A stretch of 48,236 bases of DNA from Alphaproteobacteria bacterium (GTDB taxonomy: Bacteria > Pseudomonadota > Alphaproteobacteria > Caulobacterales > Hyphomonadaceae). Below, in pieces: positions 1 to 10,428 of this stretch. The position numbers and the translations under genes are program-made. Numbering within the stretch: the first letter of the stretch is position 1; every line of letters starts with the position of its first letter. The notes under the pieces are model-generated. The model did not search any database. It was not told the origin of the DNA and saw only the letters and a list, made by a program, of their open reading frames with translations. The stretch spans positions 1-48,236 of the forward strand of contig JAAANZ010000109.1 of the NCBI GenBank assembly GCA_009909065.1. The letters run 5' to 3'.

Positions 1-80
1 AACCCCCAAAACTCGCCCTCATCGCTATCGCAAGAAAACTCCTCACAATCCTCAATGCAAAGCTCAAAAACACAAATCCA

Positions 81-190
81 CAACACAGTTGCTGAGGAGC
101 GATCCATCCAGGATCGCGTCTCGAAGGATGGCGGCGCGATCATGCTTTCAGGTTCGCAAGACCCGATCGCAGGAGTTCTTCAGCCGCCTG
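81..190 (+). repeat. REP-like palindromic repeat, copy 1 (half-element)
   Basis: These 110 bases match 47926-48035 without gaps, with about 15 mismatches (roughly 86% identical by eye). The shared block starts CAACACAGTTGCTGAGGAGC and holds the short hairpin GCGATCC-N-N-N-CAGGATCGC followed by GTCTCGAAGGA. In the second copy a left arm, CCTTCGAGACGCG, completes a long palindrome. Here that arm is missing and is replaced by unusual A/C-rich DNA (1-80). Both copies are in the same orientation. From general knowledge, CCTTCGAGACGC-type palindromes are frequent between genes in Sphingomonadales and Maricaulales genomes; that is recalled, not checked. Confidence 0.75.
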
Positions 191-304
191 TTAACCTGCC
201 AGCAGCGGCGCGGCCGGTTGCAGGTATGCGCCGGAGAGAAGACCCGCCATGGCGGCCAGGAGCAGTAGCGAAATGGCGTGCGAAACATGCTGTGAGCGGT
301 TCAT
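191..304 (-). CDS. Possible small membrane or exported peptide (37 aa)
   Basis: An ATG at 304 opens a 37-codon frame ending in TAA at 191-193. An AAGGA Shine-Dalgarno sequence lies 8 nt upstream (313-317). The predicted peptide starts MNRSQHVSHAIS and continues with a hydrophobic stretch (LLLLAAMAGLLSGAYL), which would fit a single membrane helix or an uncleaved signal. It lies between the palindromic repeat and the end of the acyl-CoA dehydrogenase gene. I recognise no family. Good ribosome-binding-site spacing and a coherent hydrophobic core support it, but a chance frame of this length is possible. Confidence 0.4.
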   Translation of the reverse strand: MNRSQHVSHAISLLLLAAMAGLLSGAYLQPAAPLLAG

Positions 305-429
305 TTGTCCAATCCTTCGTGTCTGTGTGACTGTTCGAACAGCCTTGCTCTGACCGGACAATTGGGGATGATCGCGCCGGACGTCATATCACTCCGATAC
401 ACGCCGGCGTGAGCCGGACGGTGAAGAAG

Positions 430-1629
430 TCACAGGCCCAGCACGCGCTTGGCGATGATGTTCTTCTGGATTTCATTCGTCCCCCCATAGATGGATTGGG
501 CCCGCCCGCCGAGATAGGCCGCGCGGGCCGGCGGCGCCCAGGCGGCAAGCCGGTCCTCGCCCGCCCAGTCCGGCGCGGCGCTGTCCTCGCTGGCGATGAG
601 CGCGGCGCGCGCACTGGCCTCGAGCATCAGCTCGGTAATCTGCTGGTGCGTCTCGGTGGCAAGGATCTTGACAATCGAGGCCTCATTGCCCGGCGCCCCT
701 CCGGCCGCCACAGCGCTGAGGATGCGGAACACCGTCATTTCCAGGCTGTCGACGGCCATTTCCGCCCCGGTGAGTTTTGCCGCAAAGGCCGGTTCGTCGA
801 TCAGGCGTCGATTTCCACCCGCCGGTGCCCAGGCCGCAATTTCGCGCAGGCCAGCCAGCATTTTCCGCTTTCCGCCGATCCGGGCATAAGAGGTGCGTTC
901 ATGGCCGAGCAGGTATTGCGAATAGGTCCATCCCTTGCCCTCTTCGCCGATGCGATAATCGACCGGGACGCGGACATTCTCGAATGTCACCTGATTGAGC
1001 GCGTGCTTCCCGTCAATCGAGATGATCGGTGTCACGCGCACGCCGGGCCGGTCGATCTCGCTGATCAGGAAGGTGATACCCTCCTGTTTGCGCCCGGAAT
1101 TGTCGGTGCGTGTGAGCAGGAAGATCCAGTCGGCATGCTGGGCCGCGGAGGTCCAGACCTTGGTGCCATTGAGGACATATTCATCGCCTTCGCGCACCGC
1201 GGAAAACTGCAGGGAGGCAAGGTCGGAGCCGGCTTCGGGCTCTGAATAGCCCTGAGCCCAGCCCTCGCGGCCCTCGCGGATGCCGGGCAGCCAGCGCGCC
1301 TTCTGTTCCTCGCTTCCGAACGTATAGAGTACAGGGCCGACATAGATGACGCCCATCGGCGTGACAGTCGGCACGCCGGCGCGTTCGAGTTCCTCGTCGA
1401 AGATGTATTGCTGTTCGATCGACCAGCCGGGTCCGCCATATTCGGCCGGCCAGCCGGTTGCCAGCCAGCCCTTTGCGCCCAGCGCCTGTTCGGAGCGGCG
1501 AACCTCCCGGGTCGTCAATGAGCGGCCCGCCGCCGTCTTGGCAATGATATCCCCGGGAAATTCGGTCTCGAAGTAGTGGCGCACCTTTCCGCGGAATCGT
1601 TCGAGTTCGGGAGCGAAAGCCAGGTCCAT
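430..1629 (-). CDS. Acyl-CoA dehydrogenase family protein
   Basis: FAD-dependent acyl-CoA dehydrogenase of about 399 aa, which would oxidise an acyl-CoA to the 2-enoyl-CoA and pass electrons to ETF. The order of domains is typical: helical N-terminal domain, a beta domain with the flavin-proximal motif YSEPEAGSDLASL, and a C-terminal helical domain ending in IYGGTNEIQKNIIAKRVLGL, the usual FAD/tetramer motif. The ATG at 1629 is preferred because GGAGGA lies 7 nt upstream; an in-frame start 13 codons earlier has no such support. The substrate cannot be told from sequence; the NEIQKNIIAKRVLGL end is common in the FadE-like group with branched, steroid or long-chain substrates. It lies downstream of lldD on the same strand, about 300 bp away, so co-transcription is uncertain. 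Confidence 0.93.
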   Translation of the reverse strand: MDLAFAPELERFRGKVRHYFETEFPGDIIAKTAAGRSLTTREVRRSEQALGAKGWLATGWPAEYGGPGWSIEQQYIFDEELERAGVPTVTPMGVIYVGPVLYTFGSEEQKARWLPGIREGREGWAQGYSEPEAGSDLASLQFSAVREGDEYVLNGTKVWTSAAQHADWIFLLTRTDNSGRKQEGITFLISEIDRPGVRVTPIISIDGKHALNQVTFENVRVPVDYRIGEEGKGWTYSQYLLGHERTSYARIGGKRKMLAGLREIAAWAPAGGNRRLIDEPAFAAKLTGAEMAVDSLEMTVFRILSAVAAGGAPGNEASIVKILATETHQQITELMLEASARAALIASEDSAAPDWAGEDRLAAWAPPARAAYLGGRAQSIYGGTNEIQKNIIAKRVLGL

Positions 1630-1837
1630 GAGTGTTCCTCCGCAGCGGGCGTTTTCCGGCCCCGTCATGCCTTGCCGTCGAGGTTAACGGCCTTGCGCGC
1701 GAGGTCCAGCCTGACGCAGGGGCGCCTGGAACCGCCGGACAAGTCAGGGCAACCGGGCGATGTGCCGGTTTGGCCGTCAGGCCGTGTCATCGAGAAATCC
1801 GATCCGGCATTCCGGCCCGGCCCCAAAAGCGGCGCGC

Positions 1838-1926
1838 TCTCAATTGGAATCAACGTGCCGCTTCAAATCCTTGCTTTTAAGCGCTTCCGGACGGCAAACC
1901 GGTGCCCACTTCGCCTGAAAGCGCTT
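1838..1926 (-). repeat. Alphaproteobacterial intergenic palindromic element
   Basis: On the minus strand the element starts at the lldD stop codon with AGCGCTTTCAGGCGAAGTGG, continues GCACCGGTTTGCC, and returns to GGAAGCGCTT before an A-rich and CAATTG-containing tail. The palindrome AAGCGCTT occurs at both 1919-1926 and 1879-1886, so the block can fold. The core (GCGAAGTGG, ACCGGTT, AGCG.TT) resembles from memory a repeat found between genes throughout Rhizobiales and related alphaproteobacteria. I saw no second full copy in this window. It may also act as the 3' end or stability structure of lldD mRNA. Confidence 0.5.
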
Positions 1927-3092
1927 CAAGCGCCGTGATCCAGCGTGTCGGGCCCGATCTCCGCCAGCGTCGTCGCCCCGGTCAGCGCCATGGTGACCTC
2001 CAACTCCCCCTTCATCGTGGCCAGGAGGTCGGTGACGCCGGAAGTGCCGCGAGCCGCCACGGCATACACCCAGGGCCGCCCCATCAGAACGGCCTGCGCG
2101 CCGAGGGCGAGCGCCTTGACCACATCCTGGCCGCTGCGCACGCCGCCATCCATCAACAGGCCCGCGCGCCCGTCGACCGCCTCGACCACACGCGGAAGCA
2201 TGGCGATCGAGGACGCGACTCCATCGAGTTGTCGTCCGCCATGATTGGAGACGATCACGGCGTCGGCCCCGGAATCGACAGCCATTCTCGCGTCGCGCGG
2301 ACTGAGCACGCCCTTGATGACGAGATCCCCATCCCAGATGTCGCGCAGCCACTCGATATCCGACCAGGTCACACCCGGGTCGAGCTGGCTGTCGATCCAG
2401 TCCTTGAAGTCGGCCGGCGTCGTCGCTTTCGGGACATATTCGGTGAGATTGCCGAAACTGTGCGGGCGCCCGCCGATCGCCACATCGCTGAGCCAGCCCG
2501 GATGCATCAGATACGAAACCGGACCGGCGCGAAACCGCTTCAGCGGGCCGAGGCTCCCGCTGAGGCCGTTGCGAATATCTCGATAGCGCGCCCCGACGAC
2601 CGACAGGTCCACGGTAAAGACCAGTGTCCTGACACCGGCCAAAGCGGCGCGCGCCAGCAATTCGCGCACCGGCCCACGGTCGCGCAGCATGTAAAGCTGG
2701 AACCAGAACGGAATGTCCGAGACCGCGGCAACCTCCTCGATCGAACAGATGCCGACCGTGGACAGACAAAAGGGCAGGCCCGCGCTGTCGGCCGCGCGCT
2801 TGGCCTGCGTTTCGGCCCGCCGGGCCATCATCCCGGCAAGCCCGACAGGAGCCAGCGCCAGAGGCATGTCGAGCCTTCGCCCGAACAGGCGCGCGGTGGT
2901 GTCGATCGAGGAGACATCGCGCAGGACCTGCTGGCGCAGTTTCAGCGCCTCGAGATCGGCGACATTGCTGCGCAGTGTCCGCTCGCCGTAGGCCCCGCCA
3001 TCGACATAGTCGAACAGGGCGCGCGGCAGGCGTTTTTCGGCGAGCCGCCGGTAATCCTCATGGCTGGCCGGGGCAAGACGGAGCGTCGGCAA
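1926..3092 (-). CDS. lldD: FMN-dependent L-lactate dehydrogenase (quinone)
   Basis: Alpha-hydroxy-acid dehydrogenase of 388 aa that oxidises L-lactate to pyruvate at the inner membrane and reduces quinone. It lines up over its whole length with E. coli LldD from memory: FDYVDGGAYGERTLRSNV, PLALAPVGLAGMMARRAE, FWFQLYMLRDRG, VFTVDLSVVGARYRD and the active-site motif VSNHGGRQLDG (His284 and Arg287). The start is a TTG at 3092, supported by GGGGGAGG only 5 nt upstream; no ATG is near. It begins 28 bp after secA ends, on the same strand. A related 2-hydroxy acid (glycolate, mandelate) is possible as substrate, but similarity to LldD is strongest. Confidence 0.9.
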   Translation of the reverse strand: MPTLRLAPASHEDYRRLAEKRLPRALFDYVDGGAYGERTLRSNVADLEALKLRQQVLRDVSSIDTTARLFGRRLDMPLALAPVGLAGMMARRAETQAKRAADSAGLPFCLSTVGICSIEEVAAVSDIPFWFQLYMLRDRGPVRELLARAALAGVRTLVFTVDLSVVGARYRDIRNGLSGSLGPLKRFRAGPVSYLMHPGWLSDVAIGGRPHSFGNLTEYVPKATTPADFKDWIDSQLDPGVTWSDIEWLRDIWDGDLVIKGVLSPRDARMAVDSGADAVIVSNHGGRQLDGVASSIAMLPRVVEAVDGRAGLLMDGGVRSGQDVVKALALGAQAVLMGRPWVYAVAARGTSGVTDLLATMKGELEVTMALTGATTLAEIGPDTLDHGA

Positions 3093-3120
3093 TCAGGCCT
3101 CCCCCTGACCGTGCGCCCGA

Positions 3121-5838
<2,718 letters not shown>

Positions 5839-5994
5839 GTCGGATACACCAAACGCCTGAGGGCGGATTCAAGATCATGGATTCCGGCGCTCCCGGCCCG
5901 AACGGCCCGGAGCCAACTGGCCGGGCCTCGGAGACTTAAGAACCGGTCAGAAACGTGTCAATCCAACCCGCTGTCACCTGGAGCAGGAGAATTC

Positions 5995-6894
5995 ATGCCT
6001 GAAATTGCCCGCATAATCGCGATGGCGGCGATCGGGTGCCCCCTTTTTGCAGCCGGTTGCAGCCAGGAAGCGCCGGCGCCGGAGGAAGAAATCCGCGTCG
6101 ACGCGGCGATCGCGGCCGTCGTCAACGGATCGCCCATCTATTTTGCCGATGTCGAGCTGGAGGCCGTTTCGCGCGGGCTGGTCGGGCCGGGCGAGCCCTT
6201 CGGAATCGGCCATGCCGAATACCAGTCCGTCCTCGACCAGCTCATCGACCAGAGGCTGATGGCTCAGGAGGCCGAAGCACGCGGGCTGCACCTAAATGAA
6301 ACGGCCAGGCGCCGGCTGGAAGTGGCCCGCGAGCGGGTCCTCGGCAATCTCCTGGTGGAAAACCTCGTTGCCGCCGAGGTCACCGATGAGAGGGTGCGCG
6401 AGATGTATGCCGAGCAAGTGGACCTGCAGCAACTCGATGACGAGGTGCGCCTGCGCCATATCCTCACCGACACACGCGACGCCGCCGAAGCGGCGCGCAA
6501 GCGGGTCCTGGGAGGCGAGGACTTCTCCACCGTGGCCTTCGATGTCTCGCGGGACATGCAGACACGGATCGAGGGCGGCGAGCTTGGCTATGTCGCGCCG
6601 GGGCGCATGGGTGAACCCTTCACCAGCAGGATTGCCGATACGCCCACGGGAGAAGTTTCCGAACCCTTCGAGGGCGAAGAGGGCTGGCATATCATCAAGG
6701 TCGAGGACCGCCGGACCCCGCCCCCGGCCACTCTTGAAGAAATGCGCCCTGACATTGTCGAATTCCTGACCTGGGAGCAGATCGGCCGGGTGCTCAAAAA
6801 GCTGCGCGCCGATGCCGTCATATCTCCGGGAAGCGGCGTGCCGCGGGTCCAGCCGGAGACCAGCCCCGCCCCGGCTGACGAGGACACGCTTTGA
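5995..6894 (+). CDS. Lipoprotein peptidyl-prolyl cis-trans isomerase (parvulin/PpiC type)
   Basis: Likely periplasmic foldase of 299 aa. An N-terminal signal ends in FAAGC, so Cys22 is the probable lipidation site. A SurA-like helical region follows (residues about 35-140), then a parvulin domain (about 145-245) with LRHIL, GGELGYVAPGRMGEPF and EGWHIIKVEDR, the usual rotamase signatures. The ATG at 5995 has AGGAGA 4 nt upstream; the reading frame stays open far upstream but only antisense to secA. It is divergent from secA, which fits a role in handling exported proteins. Its stop codon overlaps the argJ start (TTGA at 6891-6894), so the two are probably translationally coupled. Confidence 0.9.
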   Translation: MPEIARIIAMAAIGCPLFAAGCSQEAPAPEEEIRVDAAIAAVVNGSPIYFADVELEAVSRGLVGPGEPFGIGHAEYQSVLDQLIDQRLMAQEAEARGLHLNETARRRLEVARERVLGNLLVENLVAAEVTDERVREMYAEQVDLQQLDDEVRLRHILTDTRDAAEAARKRVLGGEDFSTVAFDVSRDMQTRIEGGELGYVAPGRMGEPFTSRIADTPTGEVSEPFEGEEGWHIIKVEDRRTPPPATLEEMRPDIVEFLTWEQIGRVLKKLRADAVISPGSGVPRVQPETSPAPADEDTL

Positions 6895-8108
6895 AACTCC
6901 CGCGCTCGCCGCTGGCCCCCGACCGGTTCGCCGCCCTGCCCGACATCGCCGGACTGCGTGCAGCCACGGGCTCGCGCGGGCTCTATGCGGCCGCGGGCGA
7001 CGACAGGCCGGACACTTTTCTGCTTGCATTCGATGCCGGCACCCGCTGCGCCGGTGTCTTCACCCGGTCCGCAACCGCCTCGGCCGATGTCGACTGGTGC
7101 CGCCAGGCGCTCGTGGCGGGCGGCGGCAAGGCCCGCGCCCTGCTCGTCAATGCGGGCAATTCCAACGCTTTCACCGGCGAATTCGGACAGGCCAAGAATG
7201 CGGCCAGCCTCGCGGCGCTGTCCGGGCAATTCGCTGTTCCGCGTGAGCAGTGCTTTCTCGCGGCCACCGGCGTTATCGGGGAACCGCTTCCACGGCCCGG
7301 CTATATCGCCGAACTGGTGCCGGAACTTGCCGGCGCGCTCGACCGGCCTGACTGGGAGCGCTGCGCCCGGGCCTTCATGACCACCGATACATTTGCCAAG
7401 GGCGCGGCGCGGCGCGGAAACGGCTATTCGATTGCCGGAATCGCCAAGGGTTCGGGCATGATCGCGCCAAACATGGCCACGATGCTCGCCTATGTATTCA
7501 CCGACGCGGAGCTTCCCGCACACCAGCTCGACGAGTTGCTCCGCAGCGCTGCCGACGCGTCTTTCAACCGGATCAGCGTCGATGGCGACACGTCGACATC
7601 CGACACGCTTATGGCCTTCGCCACCGGCGCGGCTGGCCCGGTGGACATAGAGGCCTTCGCCGCCGATCTCACCGCCACCTGCCGTGATCTCGCCGAGCTT
7701 GTGGTGCGCGATGGCGAGGGCGCGCGCAAATTGATCCGGCTGCGCGTTTCCGGCGCCGCGAGCGAGGCGGACGCCACCCGGGTTGCGGCCAGCATCGCCA
7801 ATTCGCCGCTGGTCAAGACGGCGCTGGCAGCCGGGGATGCCAATTGGGGCCGGATCGTCATGGCCGTCGGAAATGCCGGGGTCGAAGCCGCGCGCGAGAG
7901 GCTGCGGATCTGGTTCGGCGACCATCTGGTTGCCGAACAGGGGGGGCGGGCGGCCGGCTACAGCGAGGCCGCCGCAGGGGCCGCCTGCGCGGGGGACGAA
8001 GTGATCATCCGCGTGGATCTCGGCGTCGGCGCGTCACGCGAGATCGAATTCCTGACCTGCGATCTCACGCACGCCTATATCGACATCAACGGAGCCTATC
8101 GCACATGA
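6891..8108 (+). CDS. argJ: Bifunctional ornithine acetyltransferase / N-acetylglutamate synthase
   Basis: ArgJ moves the acetyl group from N-acetylornithine to glutamate, and in bifunctional forms also acetylates glutamate with acetyl-CoA, in arginine synthesis. The 405-aa precursor cleaves itself; the site is visible as KGSGMIAPNMATML, with cleavage between Ala196 and Thr197 and Thr197 as nucleophile. Other family blocks are LLVNAGNSNAFTG, FLAATGVIGEPL, FNRISVDGDTSTSDT, GDANWGRIVMAVGNAG and the C-terminal DLTHAYIDINGAYRT. The start is TTG at 6891, overlapping the previous stop codon; GAGG lies 7 nt upstream. Its stop overlaps the mutT start (ATGA, 8105-8108). Confidence 0.96.
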   Translation: MKLPRSPLAPDRFAALPDIAGLRAATGSRGLYAAAGDDRPDTFLLAFDAGTRCAGVFTRSATASADVDWCRQALVAGGGKARALLVNAGNSNAFTGEFGQAKNAASLAALSGQFAVPREQCFLAATGVIGEPLPRPGYIAELVPELAGALDRPDWERCARAFMTTDTFAKGAARRGNGYSIAGIAKGSGMIAPNMATMLAYVFTDAELPAHQLDELLRSAADASFNRISVDGDTSTSDTLMAFATGAAGPVDIEAFAADLTATCRDLAELVVRDGEGARKLIRLRVSGAASEADATRVAASIANSPLVKTALAAGDANWGRIVMAVGNAGVEAARERLRIWFGDHLVAEQGGRAAGYSEAAAGAACAGDEVIIRVDLGVGASREIEFLTCDLTHAYIDINGAYRT

Positions 8109-8515
8109 CTCTGGTGCTTGTCGCGGCCGCGGCGCTGTATGATGGCGACGGCAGGATCCTTCTCGCACGCCGTCCCGCCGGCAAGCCGATGGCCGGGCTT
8201 TGGGAGTTTCCCGGCGGAAAGGTCGATCCCGGCGAAACGCCGGAAGAGGCGCTGGTGCGCGAACTCCAGGAAGAACTTTCCATCAGCGTTAACAGGACGC
8301 ATCTGGTTCCGGTCACATTCGCCAGTCATGCTTATTCCGGCTTTCATCTCCTGATGCCCTTATATGCATGTCGGAAATGGAACGGTGATGTCGAGCCGCG
8401 GGAAGGCCAGTCCCTCAAATGGGTTGAGCCTTCCGCGCTTGCAGAGCATCCTGCACCGGCAGCGGACATACCCCTTTTCCGGGTATTGGCAGGCGGCAAG
8501 GACGTGCAGGCATGA
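8105..8515 (+). CDS. mutT: (Deoxy)nucleoside triphosphate pyrophosphohydrolase, MutT-like Nudix protein
   Basis: Nudix hydrolase of 136 aa, probably removing 8-oxo-dGTP from the nucleotide pool. The Nudix box spans residues 38-60, from GKVDPGE to RELQEELSI, with the metal-binding glutamates in REL.EE present. The usual glycine in the EExG part is Ser59, a mild departure. The region GLWEFPGGKVDPGE and the C-terminal LKWVEPSALAEHPAPAADIP are typical of MutT. The ATG at 8105 overlaps the argJ stop, and its own stop overlaps the pilin gene start (8512-8515). An upstream in-frame extension exists only inside argJ and is not real. Next to argJ is a common alphaproteobacterial position for this gene. 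Confidence 0.9.
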   Translation: MTLVLVAAAALYDGDGRILLARRPAGKPMAGLWEFPGGKVDPGETPEEALVRELQEELSISVNRTHLVPVTFASHAYSGFHLLMPLYACRKWNGDVEPREGQSLKWVEPSALAEHPAPAADIPLFRVLAGGKDVQA

Positions 8516-8691
8516 AACATTTTGTCAGGCGGGTGTTTCGCCAGATCTCCGGCGATCGCAAGGGCGCGACGGCTGTGGAGTATGGTCTCATCATTGGACT
8601 GCTCGCACTGGCCATCATCGGCTCGGTCGCCCAGGTCGGCTCCCCGGTCGAGAACCATTTCGAAGCGGCCGCCAACGGCTTCCCGGACTGA
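8512..8691 (+). CDS. Flp-family type IVb pilin
   Basis: A 59-aa pilin precursor. After a basic leader (MKHFVRRVFRQISGDRKG) comes ATAVEYGLIIGLLALAII, the Flp signature: prepilin peptidase would cut after Gly18, leaving Glu at position 5 and Tyr at position 6 of the mature protein, ahead of the hydrophobic helix. The ATG at 8512 overlaps the mutT stop, and AAGGA lies 9 nt upstream. Flp pilins build Tad/Cpa adhesive pili, but no tad or cpa gene is in this window, so this is an orphan copy that may serve as an alternative or minor pilin. It is the last gene of a four-gene overlapping chain. Confidence 0.9.
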   Translation: MKHFVRRVFRQISGDRKGATAVEYGLIIGLLALAIIGSVAQVGSPVENHFEAAANGFPD

Positions 8692-8719
8692 CACGCGCCA
8701 TTCAAGAAAGCGGCAACCC

Positions 8720-9625
8720 TCAATCGGACGTGTTGTCCTTGCGCGCGAACACTTCTGTCAGACTGACCTTTGCGCTTCCCGGCTTCAGCGGTTTCGGCTG
8801 CCCTTGGGCGGGCGCCCAACCCGACAGCCAGACGATCCGGAAAGTCGCCCGCACACGGCCATCAGGGTCCGAATGCGAAGCGCTGTAAGTCTCGGCCGCG
8901 CGCATCAGGATGCGCCGGGAAAGCCCCTGATCGGCGGACTGGGCGAAGGCGGCTGTCTCGCCCATGCCGCGCAGGTCCTGTAGAAGGCTCATGGCATTGT
9001 CATAGCGAACCGTGATCGACTCGATATCGACGACCGGCATCGCGAAGCCCGCGCGCTGCATCAAGGCGGCAAGATCCTGCAAACCCGGCAGCGGCGAAAT
9101 CCTCGGCCCTGCGCCGCCCCTGATTTCCGCCTCGGCGAGCGCCAGGCTTTCACGCAGTTCCGGCAATGTGCCCGCCCCGGCGAGTGCGGCGAGGAAAAGC
9201 CCGTCGGGCTTGAGGGCCTCGCGCAATTGGACGAGCAGTCCGGGCAGGTCATTGACCCAGTGCAGCGACAGCGCGCTCGCCGCAAGGTCGAAGCTTCCCG
9301 GGGCGAATGCCAGGGTTTCAAGCGGCATGACACACCCCGACAGTCCCCGCGCGCGCGCCAGACGCGCCATGGACTCGGCGGGATCAGTCGCGATGACGCC
9401 GCTCACCTGCCCGCTTTCCAGCAGGGCCTCCCCGAGCACACCATTATGGCAGCCATGGTCGAGCGCCACCGGGAATTGCCGGGAACTGTCGGCCAGCCGC
9501 TCGGCCAGGTCTCTCGACAGGCGGCGCTTGAGGAAGTCATATTCATGATACTGCGCCGCGGCGCGAGAGCGGCGGCGGGCATGGCGTACCGGGTCGAAGA
9601 CATGTGGGACAGGGGCGGAATTCAT
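8720..9625 (-). CDS. SAM-dependent methyltransferase-fold protein (NDUFAF5/BioC-like)
   Basis: Class I methyltransferase-fold protein of about 301 aa. Visible are the SAM-binding block ALDHGCHNGVLGEALLESG, the acidic motif VIATDPAESM, and FDLAASALSLHWVNDLPGLLVQLREALKPDG, which is typical of the BioC/NDUFAF5 group. The N-terminus VFDPVRHARRRSRAA...YDFLKRR is characteristic of the alphaproteobacterial and mitochondrial NDUFAF5 relatives, which modify a complex I subunit. Whether this copy methylates or hydroxylates is not visible. The ATG at 9625 (alternative ATG 9631) is forced by the conserved N-terminus. It is head-to-head with comF, with no space between the start codons, and converges on the pilin gene with 28 bp between. 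Confidence 0.85.
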   Translation of the reverse strand: MNSAPVPHVFDPVRHARRRSRAAAQYHEYDFLKRRLSRDLAERLADSSRQFPVALDHGCHNGVLGEALLESGQVSGVIATDPAESMARLARARGLSGCVMPLETLAFAPGSFDLAASALSLHWVNDLPGLLVQLREALKPDGLFLAALAGAGTLPELRESLALAEAEIRGGAGPRISPLPGLQDLAALMQRAGFAMPVVDIESITVRYDNAMSLLQDLRGMGETAAFAQSADQGLSRRILMRAAETYSASHSDPDGRVRATFRIVWLSGWAPAQGQPKPLKPGSAKVSLTEVFARKDNTSD

Positions 9626-10394
9626 GCACATTGATATGGCGCCGGCCTGGCGCCGCGCCAAAGGTTTTCTGCGCGCGGGAACCGAATTCATCTGGCCCTC
9701 GCGCTCCATGGTTTCAGGCGCCCCGAGCACGGCGAAAGGCACCGTCAGCCCCGAGGAATGGACCGCGCTCAGCTTTCTCCATGGCACGGTCTGCCGGCGC
9801 TGCGGCCTGCCCCAGGAAATGGATCTGGGCGAGGAGACGGTTTGCGCCGCCTGTGTGGCGCGCCCCCCGCGCTGGCAGGCGGCCCGGGCCGCACTGGCCT
9901 ATGATGAAGCCTCGCGCCGGCCGGTCCTGGAACTCAAACGGGCCGGTCGGCGCGACGGGCTGGCGGTCATGGCCAACTGGATGGTTCAGGCCGGACATGA
10001 CCTCCTGGCGCGCAATGACCTCATCGTGCCAGTACCCCTGCATTACCGACGTCTGGCGAGCCGCGGCTACAACCAGGCTGGCTGGCTTGCGTCCGCTGTA
10101 TCCCGGCAGTCGGGCCTGCCGATGCGTCCGGCGATCCTGAAACGCGTGCGCTCAACGCCCACCCAGGGCGGACTGAACCCGCGCGCGCGCCGGCGAAATG
10201 TTGCGGGCGCGTTCTCGGTGTCGCCGGCCCGGGCCGGTCATGTCGCGGGACACCGGGTGCTCCTGATCGACGATGTGCTGACCACCGGGGCCACTGTAAA
10301 TGGCTGCACGCGCGCCCTGCTGAAAGCCGGGGCTGCCTCGGTTGATGTCCTCGTGCTCGCGCGCGTTGTGCGCGAGCACGACGTGACCATATAA
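9624..10394 (+). CDS. ComF family phosphoribosyltransferase-fold protein
   Basis: ComF-like protein of 256 aa: N-terminal zinc-finger region, then a phosphoribosyltransferase domain with the PRPP-binding motif VLLIDDVLTTGATV (residues about 213-226) and the family blocks VPVPLHYRRLASRGYNQA and RVRSTPTQGGLNPRARRRNV. ComF proteins support DNA uptake in competent bacteria; the role in alphaproteobacteria is unclear. The usual first CxxC pair is absent: the position reads WPSRSMVSGAP, with serines at both cysteine sites, while the later CRRCGLP and CAAC pairs remain. The ATG at 9624 has GGGGCGGA just upstream; ATG 9636 is an alternative. It probably starts an operon with grxC (34 bp gap) and the DUF1178 gene. 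Confidence 0.88.
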   Translation: MHIDMAPAWRRAKGFLRAGTEFIWPSRSMVSGAPSTAKGTVSPEEWTALSFLHGTVCRRCGLPQEMDLGEETVCAACVARPPRWQAARAALAYDEASRRPVLELKRAGRRDGLAVMANWMVQAGHDLLARNDLIVPVPLHYRRLASRGYNQAGWLASAVSRQSGLPMRPAILKRVRSTPTQGGLNPRARRRNVAGAFSVSPARAGHVAGHRVLLIDDVLTTGATVNGCTRALLKAGAASVDVLVLARVVREHDVTI

Positions 10395-10428
10395 GGCGAC
10401 ATGTTGAAACGACGGAGTTAGCGGCCCA

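Noticed and set aside
55-330. 91-codon open frame on the plus strand over the repeat
   Set aside because: It runs through the palindromic repeat, has no Shine-Dalgarno sequence or protein-like pattern, and opposes a better small frame on the minus strand.
8560-8640. Alternative frame of 153 codons over the pilin gene
   Set aside because: The 59-codon frame has the complete Flp signature, a good Shine-Dalgarno and start overlap with mutT.
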